Assembly: GCF_000585375.1 (NCBI RefSeq)
Contig: NZ_KK073874.1
Span: 3,100,001-3,164,000 of the forward strand
Source: Cryptosporangium arvum DSM 44712
GTDB taxonomy: Bacteria; Actinomycetota; Actinomycetes; Mycobacteriales; Cryptosporangiaceae
DNA: 64,000 nucleotides
Reading direction: 5' to 3'
Shown: piece by piece, positions 61,756-64,000 of the stretch
How positions within the stretch are numbered: position 1 is the stretch's first letter
Layout: every line of letters starts with the position of its first letter
Notes under the pieces: model-generated
Databases searched by the model: none
What the model was told of the DNA's origin: nothing
The model's input: only the letters and a program-made list of their open reading frames with translations
Program-made: the position numbers and the translations under genes

Positions 61756-62415
61756 TCAGCACTCACGCCAGGCGATGTTGTAGATGGTCGTGACCTCGCT
61801 GTCGGTGGCGTCCATCGTCATCAGGCTGGTGGTGTCCGGGTTCATCCGACCGGCGTCGACCGCGAGCGACGTCTCGATGTTCAGCGGCACCATGCCCCGG
61901 CGGCAGGGCATCCACTGCACTTCCGGGAGGGGGACGTCGTCGGTGGCCTGCCAGTTGTCCCGGTACTCGCCCGAGAGCTCCCTCCGGATCAGCCCGGTCA
62001 ACGGCAGGCCGACGAACCAGTACTGCGTGTCCAGCCGTCCGGTGGCCCCCTCGGCCAGGTCGGCGTATCCCCGGAACGTCGTGCGGGTGACCCCGAACGT
62101 GTAGCCGTGCGGGACGCCGACGCCGACCGTGACCACGCACTGCTGGCGTCGCTGGGACGTCGCGATCCCGCCACCGCTCTGCGCGGTGTAGTTGCTGTAC
62201 GTCAGGGAGAACGCAGTTTTGTCCTCGGTGCCGACCACGGTCGTCGTGCCGGGCGGGCAGCCGCTGCCGTGGACCCGCTTCACCTCCATCGTGAACTGCC
62301 CGGGCGGCGGGTCGTCGGAGCGCACCGCCGCGGCTCCGGGCTGCACGGTCGCCAGCACAACTCCGAGCACACCGAGCGCCGCGAACGCGACCCGTCCCCA
62401 TCTTCGACACACCAT
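61756..62415 (-). CDS. Secreted DUF4360 protein (first of a tandem pair)
   Basis: 219 residues. Signal peptide at about 1-30 (WGRVAFAALGVLGVVLATVQPGAAA). The body follows the same plan as its downstream paralogue: FTMEVKRVHGSGCPPGTTTV, FSLTYSNYTAQSGGGIATSQRRQQCVVTVGVGVPHGYTFGVTRTTFRGYA, WMPCRRG and the ending NIAWREC. The cysteines align with those of the paralogue, indicating a tandem duplication followed by divergence. Extracellular; function unknown. Confidence 0.86.
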   Translation of the reverse strand: MVCRRWGRVAFAALGVLGVVLATVQPGAAAVRSDDPPPGQFTMEVKRVHGSGCPPGTTTVVGTEDKTAFSLTYSNYTAQSGGGIATSQRRQQCVVTVGVGVPHGYTFGVTRTTFRGYADLAEGATGRLDTQYWFVGLPLTGLIRRELSGEYRDNWQATDDVPLPEVQWMPCRRGMVPLNIETSLAVDAGRMNPDTTSLMTMDATDSEVTTIYNIAWREC

Positions 62416-62537
62416 CGCTACCCCCGTAGGTCCGACAAGACCCGGCGATACTAACTACGCGAAAACCCACTAACCGGACGACGCGCGCCACCAAAAAGGT
62501 GTGTGGATCTCACTTTCGTCGTGCCACGCTTTCCGGC

Positions 62538-63131
62538 ATGACGCTGGTGTGGGTGACCGGAAACTCCGGGGCCGGCAAATCGGCGGTCTGCGAGCTGCTC
62601 AAGCACCGCGGATACGAGGCGATCGACGCCGACTGGGAGGGCTACAACCACTGGGTGGACCGGATCAGCGGAGAACGCGTCAGCGATCCGCCGGACCCGG
62701 TGCCTCCGGGATGGCTGAATCGCTTCGGCTGGACGATCGACCGCGCCGAGGTCCTCGCCCTGGCGACGCGGGCGGCCGACCGGACCGTGTTCCTCTGTGG
62801 CTCGGTCGAGAACGAGGACGAGGTCCGGGACCTGTTCGACGTGCTGATCTGTCTCGTCGTCGATACGCCGACGCTGCGGTCCCGGCTCGCGAACCGCACC
62901 ACGAACTCGTTCGGCGCGCACCCGGAGGAGCTGGCCGCCGCGCTGCGCGACAACGACACCGCGGAGTCGACCTACCGGCCGCTCGGCGCGACGATCGTCG
63001 ACAGCACGCGGCCGTTGGCGGTGGTCACCGACGAGGTGCTCGCCGCGTCCGGCGGGTCACGGGGTGGCCGGGGGCTCGGCGTGGACGATCCGGGTCAGCG
63101 ACGGCCAGAGCAGGGCCAGGAAGACGGCTGA
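62538..63131 (+). CDS. P-loop ATPase, small kinase-like
   Basis: 197 residues. MTLVWVTGNSGAGKSAVCELLKHRGYEAIDAD is a Walker A followed by an adenylate-kinase-like acceptor region; VFLCGSVENEDEVRDLFDVLICLVVDTPTLRSRLANRTTNSFG is the lid-like part. It probably phosphorylates a small molecule. The last 25 residues (GGSRGGRGLGVDDPGQRR...) are low complexity and lie antisense to the MFS gene, so the natural stop may have been lost. Confidence 0.8.
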   Translation: MTLVWVTGNSGAGKSAVCELLKHRGYEAIDADWEGYNHWVDRISGERVSDPPDPVPPGWLNRFGWTIDRAEVLALATRAADRTVFLCGSVENEDEVRDLFDVLICLVVDTPTLRSRLANRTTNSFGAHPEELAAALRDNDTAESTYRPLGATIVDSTRPLAVVTDEVLAASGGSRGGRGLGVDDPGQRRPEQGQEDG

Positions 63132-64000
63132 GCCGGCGAACGCGAACCAGAACGGCGCGGCCACCCCGAAGTGGTCGGCGAGGACACCGCCCACGGCCGC
63201 GCCGACGACCAGACCGCCGTAGAGGCCGATCGTGTAGACGCTGCCCACCCGTCCCTGCAGGTGGGTGGGGACGGCGCGCTGGCGCACGGTGGTCGAGGTG
63301 GTGCCCCAGATGAAGGCGTGCGCGCCGAAGACGAAGAAGATCGGCAGCGCCACCAGGGGAGAGGTCGTGGTGGCCAGCCCGAGGTGGGTGAGCGTCTCGA
63401 TGACCAGGCCGACGCGCATCACGTTGCCGAGGCTGACCCGCGCCGTGATCGGCCCGTAGAGCACGCTGCCGAGCAGGCCACCGACCGCCGACACCGCGGT
63501 GATCAGGCCGAACCCGATCGCGCCGAGCCCGAGCCGGTCCTGGGCGTAGAGCACGAGCACCGACCACGCCGCGCCGAACGTCACGTTGAAGATCAGGATC
63601 GTCAGGGCCAGCGTGCGCACCGCGGCGTGCCGCACCGTCCACGCGACGCCCTCGCGGATCTCCCGCCGGGCGGTGCTGCGCGGCCGGGCCTCGGGTGCGA
63701 CCGGCCGGATCCGGCGGATGAGCAGCACCCCCGCGGCCACCAGCACCGCCTGCGTGACGAACGGCCAGACCTGCCCGGCGACGAACAGCGCGGCGCCGAG
63801 CGGAGGACCGGCGAGCTGGTTGAGCGTGATGAGCCCGACCTGCAGGCGGGCGTTGGCCAGCACGAGGTCGTCGGAGGAGACCACCATCGGGGTCAGCGTC
63901 GCGGTGGTGTTGTCGGCGAAGACCTCGGCGGTGGCCAGCAGCCCCAGGGCGAGCAGCGCGCCCGCCACGCCGAGCCGGTCGGTGGCGAGCGCCACGACCA
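63057..64000 (-). CDS. MFS transporter (partial, N-terminus beyond window)
   Basis: About 314 residues are readable, comprising roughly nine of twelve membrane segments: LLALGLLATAEVFADNTTATLTPMVV, LNQLAGPPLGAALF, LTILIFNVTFGAAWSVLVLYAQDRLGLGAIGFGLITAVSAVGGLLGSVLYG and GSVYTIGLYGGLVVGAAVGGVLADHFG. This matches the enterobactin-exporter-like (EntS/MFS_3) group with the NQLAGPPLG motif. It probably exports a drug or siderophore. The start codon is right of the window edge. Confidence 0.88.
   Translation of the reverse strand, partial: VVALATDRLGVAGALLALGLLATAEVFADNTTATLTPMVVSSDDLVLANARLQVGLITLNQLAGPPLGAALFVAGQVWPFVTQAVLVAAGVLLIRRIRPVAPEARPRSTARREIREGVAWTVRHAAVRTLALTILIFNVTFGAAWSVLVLYAQDRLGLGAIGFGLITAVSAVGGLLGSVLYGPITARVSLGNVMRVGLVIETLTHLGLATTTSPLVALPIFFVFGAHAFIWGTTSTTVRQRAVPTHLQGRVGSVYTIGLYGGLVVGAAVGGVLADHFGVAAPFWFAFAGSAVFLALLWPSLTRIVHAEPPATP

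Overview
The window is high-GC actinobacterial DNA. Dense coding, frequent GTG starts, 4-bp ATGA/GTGA overlaps, F420-type enzymes (two LLM oxidoreductases and a deazaflavin-dependent nitroreductase-like protein), a mycothiol-dependent maleylpyruvate isomerase-like protein, a mycofactocin-coupled SDR, a BTAD/AfsR-type giant regulator and a SigE-type sigma factor all point to a large-genome, soil-type filamentous actinomycete. The genus cannot be fixed from the sequence alone. No rRNA, tRNA, CRISPR array, insertion sequence, integrase or replication origin was seen.

Layout. 1-7.2 kb: a partial acyl-CoA synthetase with a divergent GAF-LuxR regulator, an SDR/TetR divergon, two overlapping CNNM/HlyC-type membrane proteins and an LLM oxidoreductase with a structured leader. 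7.2-13.1 kb: an ABC exporter divergent from a NarL-type two-component pair, then a cyclase-ThDP enzyme operon. 13.1-19 kb: a sigma factor with its membrane partner, an ABC-F ribosome-protection ATPase preceded by a putative macrolide-type stalling leader peptide, an alpha/beta hydrolase and a PAS-PP2C phosphatase. 19-29 kb: IclR, a broken methyltransferase, a TetR/NmrA divergon, DUF proteins, a ribosome-hibernation-like factor, EEP phosphodiesterase, AraC/SDR and LLM. 29-43 kb: RNB ribonuclease, secreted EEP protein with APH kinase, a two-SDR operon divergent from its likely TetR, small membrane proteins, a GAF-GAF histidine kinase, MDMPI, M50 protease and a secreted three-repeat ricin-type lectin. 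43-54 kb: DUF1801, PQQ-type sugar dehydrogenase, methionine aminopeptidase/XRE pair, maltokinase-cap protein, RmlD-like reductase, a 1039-residue AfsR-like regulator, a CHAP protein, a tiny secreted peptide, a ketopantoate-reductase/TetR divergon with paired operators and an F420-type protein.

54.1-57.7 kb is visibly poorer in GC and is bounded by two strong hairpins. It carries a two-gene module: an SF1 (UvrD/Rep-like) helicase translationally coupled to an unrecognised 276-residue protein. This is the best candidate for an undescribed, possibly defensive, system. Next to it (57.7-61 kb) lie a remnant VOC gene and an FAD monooxygenase broken by an internal deletion. The window ends with two secreted DUF4360 proteins, a P-loop kinase-like ATPase and a partial MFS transporter.

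Regulation is dominated by local divergons: TetR genes at 3.2, 21.2, 34.6 and 52.9 kb each face an NAD(P)-dependent oxidoreductase across a short intergenic region with clear palindromes. Many starts follow TAnnnT by 6-7 bases, the signature of leaderless transcripts, and I used this to choose several starts.
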